Assembly: GCF_022179245.1 (NCBI RefSeq)
Contig: NZ_BPQM01000030.1
Location: forward strand, 1-64,000
Direction: 5' to 3'
Length of the DNA: 64,000 bases
Source: Methylobacterium gregans
GTDB taxonomy: Bacteria > Pseudomonadota > Alphaproteobacteria > Rhizobiales > Beijerinckiaceae
Below are positions 54,166 to 62,850 of the stretch, one piece after another (the stretch's first letter is position 1; the number at the start of each line of letters is the position of its first letter). The notes under the pieces were generated by a model that saw nothing but the letters and a program-made list of their open reading frames with translations, did not search any database and had not been told where the DNA came from. The translations under genes and the position numbers were made by a program.

Positions 54166-54645
54166 CTACGTGTCGGCCCGTCCGGTCGATCCGGTCGATC
54201 CGGCCATGGCCGCGTTCAACTCGGCCATGGTCTCGTCGAAACTGTCGATCCCCGCGCGGGCGTAGCGCACCGCTTCCTCAGCGGTCAGCAAGCGGTCCGC
54301 CTGCGGATCATAGGCCATGCCGCCATTCATCCGGACCCAGGCCGCGATCGCCATCCAGGCGCCCACGCAGCCGGACAGCGAGGAGAAGTAGAATGCATAT
54401 ACGCACGGCCAAGGGCGCACGAAATCGACGTCGTCGTACGTTTCCGTCAAGTCCGCGAAGGTGAACGGATTGACCTCGAACCCGACCTCGCGTCCCCGCC
54501 ACGTCGCGGGCAGGTGCCCCTGATGCCGGACCAGCTCACGGCTCGGCTGAAGTGTCAGGCCAAAATCGAGGGCCTCGATCGCGCGCTGCCAATCCGGAAA
54601 TCCGTCCGGGGCGCGGTCGCAGAGGACGTAAGCTTCCATTGTCAT
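54166..54645 (-). CDS. probable immunity/antitoxin partner of the nuclease-like gene
   Basis: 159 residues that I cannot place in a named family. It is acidic and compact, with aromatic-rich central segments (DFVRPWPCVYAFYFSS, then AWMAIAAWVRMNGG) and an FDPQ-like end motif (AYDPQADRLLTAEEAVRYA) seen in small immunity-type proteins. The tail has a GSTGSTG repeat. It starts 18 bases after the nuclease-like stop, with GAGGG as ribosome binding site; an in-frame ATG two codons later is possible. Base composition is less GC-rich than neighbours. The toxin-immunity reading is inference from pairing and size. Confidence 0.55.
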   Translation of the reverse strand: MTMEAYVLCDRAPDGFPDWQRAIEALDFGLTLQPSRELVRHQGHLPATWRGREVGFEVNPFTFADLTETYDDVDFVRPWPCVYAFYFSSLSGCVGAWMAIAAWVRMNGGMAYDPQADRLLTAEEAVRYARAGIDSFDETMAELNAAMAGSTGSTGRADT

Positions 54646-54663
54646 GAGAGACCCTCACCATGC

Positions 54664-55278
54664 TCACATCCATCGGAAGACGACAGACTTTACGCTGACG
54701 CCTCGTTCGATATGAATCTCTATGACGGGCACGTCTTTACCGACGTTCAGCGCGGCGCGGATGTCTGCCACTCGCTTCGCCGACAAGCGCGCTCTACCGG
54801 TTTTGATGTCCCAAACAGCAAGGATTGGCGCCGACTCCGTACGACCATCGCGAAGGATCACATCCGTTCGGACACTGCCGTCCAGTCCGTAACGGACGAG
54901 CCCACCGCCACTGAAACTTTGCTCGACACCGTGACGTCCGGTGCCAGGCAGGTCGAGCGAGCGAATTGCGCGCGCCGACTGCAGATGGACCTGGATACCA
55001 AAGCCCGCACCGGATCCACCGCCGAGGTCCTCGACAATCTCTTTCACGACATCAACGAGCGTTTTGGTCCGCGCGTCGATCCTCGCGTTACCCGTCGCTT
55101 CGACACGCGTGACTATGACCGTGCCCCGACCGCCGTCCCAACGCCCTCGGGCGTCGCGCGACTGGTCATGCCGGAAGCCGGCCTTGATGCCTTCCACTCC
55201 CGCATACAGAAACGCGAGTTGTACCCGGAGTGCCGCGATCTCCAGATCGAGCGTCTGAGATGCGTCGTGTTGCGGCAT
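54664..55278 (-). CDS. putative PD-(D/E)XK nuclease toxin without trafficking domain
   Basis: 204 residues, no close family recognised. The N terminus has a short amphipathic segment, then HDQSRDARGRWDGG (37-50), a linker of the kind seen before toxin domains in Rhizobiales. The C-terminal domain shows a PD-(D/E)XK pattern: E120, D139 (RTDVILRDG) and D157-x-K159 (AVWDIKTG) in consecutive predicted strands. No signal peptide, PAAR, VgrG or RHS part is present. GC content is visibly lower than in flanking genes, and the upstream region is AT-rich, both signs of recent acquisition. Alternative: a decayed restriction-like enzyme. Confidence 0.6.
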   Translation of the reverse strand: MPQHDASQTLDLEIAALRVQLAFLYAGVEGIKAGFRHDQSRDARGRWDGGRGTVIVTRVEATGNARIDARTKTLVDVVKEIVEDLGGGSGAGFGIQVHLQSARAIRSLDLPGTGRHGVEQSFSGGGLVRYGLDGSVRTDVILRDGRTESAPILAVWDIKTGRARLSAKRVADIRAALNVGKDVPVIEIHIERGVSVKSVVFRWM

Positions 55279-55299
55279 TGGCCACCCCCGATTCGACCC

Positions 55300-55355
55300 G
55301 CATAGATTGTGTTATTTTTCCTTTTAGGTCAACAAATACCTATATCGCAGCGAAC
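55300..55355 (-). promoter_or_regulatory. AT-rich segment upstream of the nuclease-like gene
   Basis: The most AT-rich stretch of the window. On the minus strand it holds a TTGACC -35-like box and several TA-rich -10 candidates about 30-60 bases ahead of the start at 55278. The exact -10 cannot be fixed by eye. Confidence 0.4.
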
Positions 55356-55440
55356 TGGTTCGCTCGCCTGCGAGGCTTCCGAGGCCCACCCACGCGGCTC
55401 CATCAAGTTTTTCTGAAGCTGCCGGCAAAAACGCCTACGG

Positions 55441-55468
55441 TTGGCGGATACCGCCGCCGTGTGTAGAG
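55441..55468 (+). promoter_or_regulatory. candidate glyA promoter
   Basis: TTGGCG (55441-55446) and GTAGAG (55463-55468) with a 16-base spacer, about 80 bases ahead of glyA. The -10 box is poor. Confidence 0.35.
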
Positions 55469-55548
55469 TCGCGCGGCGCAAAAGCCCGCCCGTGCACGCC
55501 GACGGACGACGGGTCCACCCGCCCGCATACAAGAACAGAGGCCACGCC

Positions 55549-56853
55549 ATGAGCGCCGGTACCGCCGCCGACAAGCATTTCACCGACACCTTCTTCGCCG
55601 CCCCGCTGACGCAGGCCGATCCCGAGATCGCCCGGGCCGTCGAGCAGGAGCTCGGCCGCCAGCAGCACGAGATCGAGCTGATCGCCTCCGAGAACATCGT
55701 CTCGCGCGCCGTGCTGGAGGCGCAGGGCTCGGTGCTCACTAACAAGTACGCCGAGGGCTATCCGGGCCGGCGCTACTACGGCGGCTGTCAGTTCGTGGAC
55801 GTGGCCGAGAACCTCGCCATCGAGCGCGCCAAGCGCCTCTTCGGCGTCGGCTTCGCCAACGTGCAGCCGAACTCCGGTTCCCAGGCGAACCAGGGCGTAT
55901 TCATGGCCCTGATGCAGCCCGGCGACACCTTCATGGGCCTCGACCTCGCCGCCGGCGGCCACCTCACCCACGGCGCGCCCCCGAACGTCTCGGGCAAGTG
56001 GTTCAAGCCGGTCTCCTACACCGTGCGCCGCGAGGACCAGCGCATCGACATGGAGCAGGTCGAGCGCCTCGCCCACGAGCACAAGCCCAAGGTGATCATC
56101 GCGGGCGGCTCGGGCTACCCGCGCCACTGGGACTTCGCCAAGTTCCGCGAGATCGCCGACGCGGTGGGCGCCTACTTCTTCGTGGACATGGCGCACTTCG
56201 CGGGTCTGGTCGCCGCCGGCGTGCACCCCTCGCCGTTCCCGCACGCGCACGTCGCCACGACCACCACCCACAAGACGCTGCGCGGTCCCCGCGGCGGCAT
56301 GATCCTGACGAACGACGAGGCGCTGGCCAAGAAGTTCAACTCGGCGATCTTCCCCGGGTTGCAGGGCGGTCCGCTGATGCACGTCATCGCCGGCAAGGCT
56401 GTGGCCTTCGGCGAGGCGCTGAAGCCCGAGTTCAAGATCTACGCCCGCCAGGTGATCGAGAACGCCAAGGCGCTCGCCGACACCCTGATCTCGGGCGGCT
56501 ACGACATCACCTCGGGCGGCACCGACAACCACCTGATGCTGGTGGACCTGCAGAAGAAGGGCCTGACCGGCAAGGCGGCGGAAGCCGCGCTCTCGCGGGC
56601 CGACATCACCTGCAACAAGAACGGCGTGCCCTTCGACCCGCAGAAGCCCACCATTACCTCGGGCATCCGCCTGGGCACCCCGGCCGGCACCTCGCGCGGC
56701 TTCGGCGTGGCCGAGTTCAAGCAGATCGGCGGCTTAATCGTCGAGGTGCTGGACGGTCTCGCCGCCAAGGGTGAGGAGGGCGACAGCACGGTCGAGGCCA
56801 GCGTCAAGCAGCGCGTGCACGCGCTGACCGATCGTTTCCCGATCTACGGCTGA
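55549..56853 (+). CDS. glyA: serine hydroxymethyltransferase
   Basis: 434 residues. PLP enzyme interconverting serine and glycine with a folate-bound C1 unit; in serine-cycle methylotrophs it is the entry step for formaldehyde-derived carbon. The PLP lysine is in [27 protein letters not shown] and [15 protein letters not shown] are canonical. The ATG at 55549 gives the normal length; a longer frame upstream is not conserved. It is flanked by the toxin-like islet upstream and nrdR downstream. Confidence 0.97.
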   Translation: MSAGTAADKHFTDTFFAAPLTQADPEIARAVEQELGRQQHEIELIASENIVSRAVLEAQGSVLTNKYAEGYPGRRYYGGCQFVDVAENLAIERAKRLFGVGFANVQPNSGSQANQGVFMALMQPGDTFMGLDLAAGGHLTHGAPPNVSGKWFKPVSYTVRREDQRIDMEQVERLAHEHKPKVIIAGGSGYPRHWDFAKFREIADAVGAYFFVDMAHFAGLVAAGVHPSPFPHAHVATTTTHKTLRGPRGGMILTNDEALAKKFNSAIFPGLQGGPLMHVIAGKAVAFGEALKPEFKIYARQVIENAKALADTLISGGYDITSGGTDNHLMLVDLQKKGLTGKAAEAALSRADITCNKNGVPFDPQKPTITSGIRLGTPAGTSRGFGVAEFKQIGGLIVEVLDGLAAKGEEGDSTVEASVKQRVHALTDRFPIYG

Positions 56854-56879
56854 GGCTCCTCTGTAACGGCCGCCCTTTC

Positions 56880-56898
56880 AGCGACCATGCGGGTCGCT
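56880..56898 (+). terminator. small hairpin after glyA
   Basis: A seven-base stem (56880-56886 with 56892-56898) followed by CTTT, 26 bases past the glyA stop. Confidence 0.45.
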
Positions 56899-56930
56899 CT
56901 TTCGGCGGTCGGCATGACGGTCTAGGACGC

Positions 56931-56960
56931 GGGCCGCGGATCCTTTCGGATCCGCGGCCC
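56931..56960 (+). terminator. strong hairpin between glyA and nrdR
   Basis: A 13-base perfect stem (56931-56943 with 56948-56960) with a TTTC loop, followed by GTCTCGTT. It ends 29 bases ahead of nrdR and probably terminates glyA or attenuates read-through. Confidence 0.7.
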
Positions 56961-56989
56961 GTCTCGTTCCACGGCACCAAGGTCCCCCG

Positions 56990-57520
56990 ATGCGCTGTCC
57001 CTATTGCGGCGGCTCCGACACCCAGGTGAAGGATTCCCGGCCGAGCGAGGACGGGGCGGCGATCCGCCGCCGCCGGGTCTGCCCGGACTGCGCCGGCCGC
57101 TTCACCACCTTCGAGCGGGTGCAGCTGCGCGAGGTCACGGTGGTCAAGCGCTCCGGCAAGCGCGTGCCCTTCGACCGGGACAAGCTGCAGCGCTCCATCG
57201 ACGTGGCCCTGCGCAAGCGCGCGGTCGATCCGGAGCGGGTCGAGCGCCTCGTCAGCGGCATCACGCGCCAGCTCGAGAGCAGCGGCGAAGCTGAGGTCAC
57301 CTCGGAGGCGATCGGCGAGTTGGTGATGGAGGGACTGAAGGGCCTCGACGACGTCGCCTACGTGCGCTTCGCCTCGGTCTACAAGAACTTTCGCGAGGCC
57401 AAGGACTTCGAGGAGCTGCTCGGTACCCTTGGGGGGACGCTCGCGGCGCCCGCGGAGGACGAGGCCTCAGCGGACGTGGCACCGACGTCCAGGCGCCGCG
57501 CCCGGCAGGCCAAGCCATGA
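56990..57520 (+). CDS. nrdR: transcriptional repressor NrdR
   Basis: 176 residues. A zinc ribbon (C3, C6, C31, C34) is followed by an ATP-cone (about 48-138, opening [16 protein letters not shown]). It represses ribonucleotide reductase genes when dATP is bound. The C-terminal 25 residues are Ala/Arg-rich. It overlaps ribD by four bases, the standard arrangement. Confidence 0.97.
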   Translation: MRCPYCGGSDTQVKDSRPSEDGAAIRRRRVCPDCAGRFTTFERVQLREVTVVKRSGKRVPFDRDKLQRSIDVALRKRAVDPERVERLVSGITRQLESSGEAEVTSEAIGELVMEGLKGLDDVAYVRFASVYKNFREAKDFEELLGTLGGTLAAPAEDEASADVAPTSRRRARQAKP

Positions 57521-58674
57521 GCGCGTCCAAAAGCACCTCCATGAGTCCCTCCAGGAGCGCGACCATCAGCGACGCGCGCTACATGCGCCTCGCCCTGGCG
57601 CTCGGGCAGCGCCATCTCGGGCGGACCTGGCCGAACCCCTCGGTCGGCGCTGTCGTGGTCGCGGGGCCGCCGGGCCAGGAGCGGATCGTCGGCCAGGGCG
57701 TCACCGCACCGGGCGGGCGGCCGCACGGCGAACCCCTGGCGCTCGCCCAGGCGGGCACGGCGGCGCGCGGCGCGACCCTGTACGTGACGCTGGAGCCCTG
57801 CTCCCACCACGGGCGCACGCCGCCCTGCACCGAGGCGATCGTCGCGGCCGGGATCAGCCGCGTCGTCAGCGCCATCGAGGATCCGGACCCGCGCGTCGCC
57901 GGCCGCGGCCACGCCCTGCTCCGGGAGGCCGGCATCGTGGTCGAGACCGGCCTGCTCGCTGCAGAGGCGCGGCGCGACCATATCGGCCATATCCGGCGGA
58001 TCGTGAGCGGCCGTCCAGCCATCCACCTGAAGCTCGCGCAGACCCGCGACGGCTTCGCGGCCGCCTCCGGGCCGGAGCGCCTGCGCATCACCGGCCCGGT
58101 CGCCGACGGGGCCGTGCATCTCTGGCGCGCCCACGCGGACGCGATCCTCGTCGGCATCGGCACGGCGCGGGCGGACGATCCCTCGCTGACCGTGCGGCTG
58201 CCGGGCCTGACCCAGCGCTCGCCGCAGCGGGTGGTGCTCGATTCCCGGCTCGTGCTGCAGCCGTCGAGCGTGCTGGTGCGCACCGCCCACGACGTCCCGA
58301 CGCTGGTCCTCACCACCCGCGGCGCCCCGGCCCATGCCAAGCGGATGCTGGAATCGATGGGGCTGGAGGTGGTCCGGGTCAGCGAGGACGGGCACGGACG
58401 CGTCGATCTCGTGGCCGCGCTCGCCGCCCTCGCCGAGCGCGGACTGACGCGCCTGTGCAGCGAGGGCGGCCCCCGCCTTGCGGACGCCTTGGCGGAGGCC
58501 GATCTGATCGACCTGTGCACGCTGATGACCGGCCCCGCCGAACTCGGGCCGGCGCGCGGCCTGCCGGCGATCGGGCCCCATCTGCGGGCTCGGCTCGACG
58601 GCGGCGGGCTCGTTGCGATCGCGGCGCGCACCTTCGGGCCCGACCGGGCCGTCACGTACGAGCGGATGCCTTAG
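57517..58674 (+). CDS. ribD: bifunctional riboflavin deaminase/reductase RibD
   Basis: 385 residues. The deaminase half has zinc ligands H70, C95 and C104 with E72 as proton shuttle ([22 protein letters not shown]); the usual HAE reads HGE. The reductase half (about 165-380) has [15 protein letters not shown] and [13 protein letters not shown]. It catalyses two consecutive steps of riboflavin synthesis. ribE follows without a gap. Confidence 0.95.
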   Translation: MSASKSTSMSPSRSATISDARYMRLALALGQRHLGRTWPNPSVGAVVVAGPPGQERIVGQGVTAPGGRPHGEPLALAQAGTAARGATLYVTLEPCSHHGRTPPCTEAIVAAGISRVVSAIEDPDPRVAGRGHALLREAGIVVETGLLAAEARRDHIGHIRRIVSGRPAIHLKLAQTRDGFAAASGPERLRITGPVADGAVHLWRAHADAILVGIGTARADDPSLTVRLPGLTQRSPQRVVLDSRLVLQPSSVLVRTAHDVPTLVLTTRGAPAHAKRMLESMGLEVVRVSEDGHGRVDLVAALAALAERGLTRLCSEGGPRLADALAEADLIDLCTLMTGPAELGPARGLPAIGPHLRARLDGGGLVAIAARTFGPDRAVTYERMP

Positions 58675-59313
58675 ATGTTCACCGGCCTCGTCAGCGATAT
58701 CGGAACCGTGCTCGACGTGACGGGCGACGACCGCCTGCGGCGGCTCACGATCCGGTGCGCCTACGACCCGACCGGCATCGCGCTCGGCGCCTCGATCGCC
58801 TGCTCGGGGCCTTGCCTCACGGCCGTCTCGGTCGAGCCCACCGAGGGCGGCGCGGTCTTCGCCGTGGACGCGGCCGCCGAGACGCTCGCCCGCACCACGG
58901 TCGGCGCCTGGCAGCCGGGCCGGCGGATCAACCTCGAGCGCTCCCTGAAGATCGGCGACGAGCTCGGCGGCCACCTCGTCACCGGCCATGTCGACGGGCT
59001 CGCCGAAATCGTGGCGCACGAGCGCGTGACGGATGCGGAGAGTTCCTGGGGCGCGAGCGAGCGCTTCACGCTCCGGGCCCCCGCCGACCTCGCGCGCTTC
59101 ATCGCGCCGAAGGGCTCGGTCTGCCTCGACGGCACCTCGCTCACCGTGAACACGGTCGATGGCGACCTGTTCACGGTGCTGCTGATCCCGCACACGCTGG
59201 AGGTCACCACCTGGGGCGAGCGGCGCCAGGGCGACCGGCTCAACCTCGAAGTGGATCTCATCGCCCGCTACGCCGCGCGGCTCACAGAGGCGCGGGCGCG
59301 GACGGGGGACTGA
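58675..59313 (+). CDS. ribE: riboflavin synthase alpha chain
   Basis: 212 residues with two lumazine-binding repeats (MFTGLVSDIGTV and the second beginning near GGHLVTGHVDG). It dismutates two lumazines to riboflavin. The ATG directly follows the ribD stop. ribE-type naming follows common alphaproteobacterial usage; ribC is a synonym. Confidence 0.95.
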   Translation: MFTGLVSDIGTVLDVTGDDRLRRLTIRCAYDPTGIALGASIACSGPCLTAVSVEPTEGGAVFAVDAAAETLARTTVGAWQPGRRINLERSLKIGDELGGHLVTGHVDGLAEIVAHERVTDAESSWGASERFTLRAPADLARFIAPKGSVCLDGTSLTVNTVDGDLFTVLLIPHTLEVTTWGERRQGDRLNLEVDLIARYAARLTEARARTGD

Positions 59314-59318
59314 GCCCG

Positions 59319-59747
59319 TCAGCGCGGCGGGATCGAGTAGGTGCCGGTGGCGTGGCAGACGAGGTCGTCGCTGCCCGCCGCGGTGATCAGGACCTCACCC
59401 ACCACGAGCCGGCGGCCGAGCTTCAGCAACCGGGCCTCGGCCAGCAGGTCGCCCGAGGCGGGCTTGCGCAGGAAATTGAAGTTCAGGCTGGTCGTCACCG
59501 CGAGCGCCACCGGCCCGATATTGGCGAGGATCGCCGCGTAGAGGGCGTAGTCGGCGAGCGCCATCATGGCAGGGCCCGACACGGTGGCGCCGGGCCGCAG
59601 GAAGCGCTCGTGCGCCTCCAGCCGCATCCGGGCGCCGAGCGGCGCGACCGCCTCCAGATGATAGGCCCGGCCGCCCGCCTGCATCTGCGGGAACTCGCGG
59701 TCGAGGAAGTCCCGCGTCTCGGCGAGGCTCAGAACGGTCGTGCTCAT
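59319..59747 (-). CDS. PaaI-type hotdog-fold thioesterase
   Basis: 142 residues. Hotdog-fold features: HERFLRPGATVSGPAMMALAD, AVTTSLNFNFLRKPASGD and the closing CHATGTYSIPPR. It probably hydrolyses an acyl-CoA, substrate unknown. I prefer the ATG at 59747; five more residues are possible upstream. Convergent with ribE, five bases apart. Confidence 0.87.
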   Translation of the reverse strand: MSTTVLSLAETRDFLDREFPQMQAGGRAYHLEAVAPLGARMRLEAHERFLRPGATVSGPAMMALADYALYAAILANIGPVALAVTTSLNFNFLRKPASGDLLAEARLLKLGRRLVVGEVLITAAGSDDLVCHATGTYSIPPR

Positions 59748-59820
59748 GGCCTCATGCAGCACGACCGACCGTGGCCGGCAAGGTGGCCGGCAAGGGATCC
59801 GCGTGGCCGCCGCCCACGGA

Positions 59821-61392
59821 TCAGAAGAAAATCGGCCGGGCGCTGGCGTGGTGCTCGGCCAGCACCGTGCCGCTGGCGGGCTCGATCTCCTTCAGCACCA
59901 CGTCGTACCCCCAGAGATCGGCGAGGTGCTGGAGCACGCGGGCCGCGTCCTCCTTCTGGAGCGTGATCTTGTTGAGCGCCTTGTGGTGCAGGATCAGCCT
60001 GCGGTCGCCCTCGAGATCCACGTCCACCACCTCGATGTCCGGATCGAGCCACGCGACGTCGTACTGGCGGGCGAAGGAGCGGCGCATCTTGCGGTAGCCC
60101 CGCTCGTCGTGGATCGCCGCGACGCGCAGGTCCGGCTCGTCGGGGTCGTCCACCACGTGGAACAGGCGCAGGTCGCGCATCAGCTTCGGGGAGAGGAACT
60201 GCGCGATGAAGCTCTCGTCGCGGTAGTTCTCCCAGACGTCGCGCAGCACCGCCATCGCGTCGCCGGTGCCGGCAATCTCCGGGAACCACTCGCGATCCTC
60301 GCCGGTCGGCTGCTCCACGATGCGCTGGATGTCCTGCATCATCGCGAAGCCGATCGCGTAGGGGTTGTGGCCGCCGTAGGAGCGGTCGTCGTAGGTCGGC
60401 TGCCGGATGACGTTGGTGTGCGACTGCAGGAATTCCAGATAGGCCGCCTCGCCGATCTGCCCCTTCTGCGAGAGCCCGTTCATGATGCGGTAGTGGACGT
60501 AGGTGGCGCAGCCCTCGTTCATCACCTTGGTCTGGCGCTGCGGGTAGAAGTACTGCGCCACGAGGCGGACGATGCGCAGGATCTCGCGCTGCCAGGGCCG
60601 CAGGCGCGGAGCCACCTTCTCCAGGAAGTAGAGGATGTTCTCCTGCGGCAGTTCGAGCAGCGCGCGCCGCCGCTCGGCCGCCGCGTCGGTGCGGGCGGCG
60701 CCGGGCTTGGCCGGCAGCGTGCGCCAGAGGTCGTTGTAGATCTGCTCGCCGTGCTCGACCCGCTCGCGCTCGCGGCGCTGCTCGGAGGCGAGGTCCGGCC
60801 GCTTCTTGCGGGGATAGCGGTGCACGCCCTGGCTCATCAGGGCGTGGGCGGCATCCAGAACCTGCTCCACCGCCTGATGGCCGTGGCGCTCCTCGCAGCG
60901 GGCGATGAAGCCCTTGGCGAAGTCGAGATAGTCGAGGATGCCCTCGGCATCGGTCCACTGCTTGAACAGATAGTTGTTCTTGAAGAAGTGGTTGTGGCCG
61001 AAGGCGGCGTGGGCGATCACCAGCGTCTGCATCGTCGCCGTGTTCTCCTCCATCACGTAGGAGATGCACGGGTCGGAGTTGATGACGATCTCGTAGGCCA
61101 GCCCCATCAGGCCGCGGCGGTAGCCGGCCTCGTGCTGGGCGAAGTGCTTGCCGAAGGACCAGTGCTTGTAGAACAGCGGCATGCCGATCGAGGCGTAGGC
61201 GTCGAGCATCTGCTCGGCCGTGATGATCTCGATCTGGTTCGGGTACCAGGACAGGCCGAGTTCCGGCCCGGCGATGGCCTCGCAGGCGTCGTGGATGCGC
61301 CGGATGGTCTCGAAGTCCCAGTCGTTGCCCGTGAACAGCAGCTCGCCGGGTTTCGGCGGCTGGATCCTGGGGCGGCTCAGGCTGGTCACCAT
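59821..61392 (-). CDS. SpoVR family protein (YcgB)
   Basis: 523 residues, typical length. Characteristic segments: GLSWYPNQIEIITAEQM, PLFYKHWSFGKHF, EIVINSDPCISYVMEENTA, and HAAFGHNHFFKNNYLF. The function is unknown; it was named from spore cortex formation in Bacillus, but occurs in non-spore-formers together with PrkA and YeaH, as here. The three genes lie on one strand with short gaps. Confidence 0.95.
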   Translation of the reverse strand: MVTSLSRPRIQPPKPGELLFTGNDWDFETIRRIHDACEAIAGPELGLSWYPNQIEIITAEQMLDAYASIGMPLFYKHWSFGKHFAQHEAGYRRGLMGLAYEIVINSDPCISYVMEENTATMQTLVIAHAAFGHNHFFKNNYLFKQWTDAEGILDYLDFAKGFIARCEERHGHQAVEQVLDAAHALMSQGVHRYPRKKRPDLASEQRRERERVEHGEQIYNDLWRTLPAKPGAARTDAAAERRRALLELPQENILYFLEKVAPRLRPWQREILRIVRLVAQYFYPQRQTKVMNEGCATYVHYRIMNGLSQKGQIGEAAYLEFLQSHTNVIRQPTYDDRSYGGHNPYAIGFAMMQDIQRIVEQPTGEDREWFPEIAGTGDAMAVLRDVWENYRDESFIAQFLSPKLMRDLRLFHVVDDPDEPDLRVAAIHDERGYRKMRRSFARQYDVAWLDPDIEVVDVDLEGDRRLILHHKALNKITLQKEDAARVLQHLADLWGYDVVLKEIEPASGTVLAEHHASARPIFF

Positions 61393-61441
61393 CCGGCCAA
61401 TCTCCTCGCTGTCCTGTCCCCTCCCCGCGCGGGAAGGAGCC

Positions 61442-62737
61442 TCACGCCTCCGCCTTCGCGTCCTTGCGGCCGAACAGCTCGCGGAACACGGGGTAGATCT
61501 CGCGGCGGTGGTTCACCTTGCGCATGGCGATGGCGCCGCCGGATTTCGCGACGGCCTCGTAGGTGCGCCAGAGCGTGGTGCGGTGCTCGACGAAGCCGGC
61601 CCGCGGCCCGTTCTCGTCGCCGACCTCCAGATAGGCGAAATGCTGGCAGGCCGGCAGGATGTGGGCGCGCAGGAGCTCCGTCGCGGTCGGCCCGTCGGAG
61701 GAGACGTTGTCGCCGTCGGACGCCTGGGCCGCGTAGATGTTCCAGTCGTTCGGGTCGTAGCGCTCCTGGATGACCCGCTTCATCTCCACCAGCGCCGAGG
61801 AGACCAGCGTGCCGCCGGTCTCGCGCGAGCCGAAGAAGGTCTCCTCGTCCACCTCCGTCGCCCGGTCGGTGTGGCGGATGAACACGATCTCGACGTGCCG
61901 GTAGCGGCGCGTGAGGAAGATGTGGAGCAGGATGTAGAACCGCTTGGCGAGGTCCTTCATGTGCTCGGTCATCGAGCCCGAGACGTCCATCAGGCAGAAC
62001 ATCACGGCCTGGGCGATCGGCTTCGGGTAGGGCTCGAAGCGGCGGAAGCGCAGGTCGATCGGATCGACGTAGGGGATGCGCTTCGAGCGCTCGCGCAGCA
62101 GCGCCAGGGATTGCACGAGGTCTGCGCGCTCGGGCGCCTCCTCGGGTAGGGCTTCGATGCGCGCCTCCAGCGCCGCGATTTCCTCGGGTTTCGGGCGCTT
62201 CAGGGCGATGCGCCGGGACATTGAGTTCCGCAGCGTCCGGCCGAGCGCGAGGTTGGCGGGCGAGCCGGTCACCGTGTAGCCGGCCCGGCGCATGCCCTCG
62301 GTCTCGACCACGGCGAGGCGGCGCTTGGCGAGGTCGGGAAGCTCCAGATCTTCTAGGAAGAGCTCCAGAAATTCCTCGCGGGTGAGCACGAACCGGAAGG
62401 CGTCCTCGCTGTTCTCGCCGCCCTCGCCCCCTTCGCCGGAGCCGCGGCCCCCTCCCCCGCCGGGCGGGCGCTCGATCGTGTCGCCCTCCACGTAGGTCTT
62501 GTTGCCGGGCAGGATATGGTCCTGCAGGCCGGTGCCGGGCTGGCGCGCGAAGCGGGGCTCGCGCACCCCGTCCGCCGGCACCGAGACGCGGCCGTCCTTG
62601 CCGAGATCCTTGATGTCGCGCTCGCGGGCGGATTCGCGCACGGCCCGCTGGGCCACATCCTTCACGCGGCGGAGGAAGCGCTGCCGATTGGGGAGGCTCT
62701 TGCCCCCGGGATTGAGCCGACGGTCGACGATGTGCAT
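61442..62737 (-). CDS. YeaH/YhbH family protein (DUF444)
   Basis: 431 residues. A Gly/Glu-rich flexible segment (about 82-110) precedes a von Willebrand A-like half with the metal-site motif MDVSGSMTEHMKDLAKRF. It is partner to PrkA and SpoVR in a conserved stress-linked cluster. It follows prkA by 113 bases and precedes spoVR by 49. Confidence 0.94.
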   Translation of the reverse strand: MHIVDRRLNPGGKSLPNRQRFLRRVKDVAQRAVRESARERDIKDLGKDGRVSVPADGVREPRFARQPGTGLQDHILPGNKTYVEGDTIERPPGGGGGRGSGEGGEGGENSEDAFRFVLTREEFLELFLEDLELPDLAKRRLAVVETEGMRRAGYTVTGSPANLALGRTLRNSMSRRIALKRPKPEEIAALEARIEALPEEAPERADLVQSLALLRERSKRIPYVDPIDLRFRRFEPYPKPIAQAVMFCLMDVSGSMTEHMKDLAKRFYILLHIFLTRRYRHVEIVFIRHTDRATEVDEETFFGSRETGGTLVSSALVEMKRVIQERYDPNDWNIYAAQASDGDNVSSDGPTATELLRAHILPACQHFAYLEVGDENGPRAGFVEHRTTLWRTYEAVAKSGGAIAMRKVNHRREIYPVFRELFGRKDAKAEA

Positions 62738-62850
62738 TCGGTGTCCGAACCCTCGTCCGCTTGTTCATTCCGGCCGGCCATCATCGCCGGCCGGCCGCTC
62801 GAAACTATGGCGGCTTGAGGGTCAGGCCGGCTGGGGCCGGCCGAAACGCC

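Noticed and set aside
54514-55305. Plus-strand open frame across the nuclease/immunity pair.
   Set aside because: It spans two minus-strand genes and their gap, has no recognisable domain, and the minus-strand genes have ribosome binding sites and a nuclease-like motif.
55279-55548. Possible glycine or other riboswitch ahead of glyA.
   Set aside because: No paired-aptamer core or conserved riboswitch sequence could be found by eye.
62748-62771. GGAAT-N16-GTT resembling a sigma-EcfG promoter ahead of yeaH (minus strand).
   Set aside because: One mismatch in the -35 element, and the -10 element ends 11 bases from the start codon, which would leave almost no leader.
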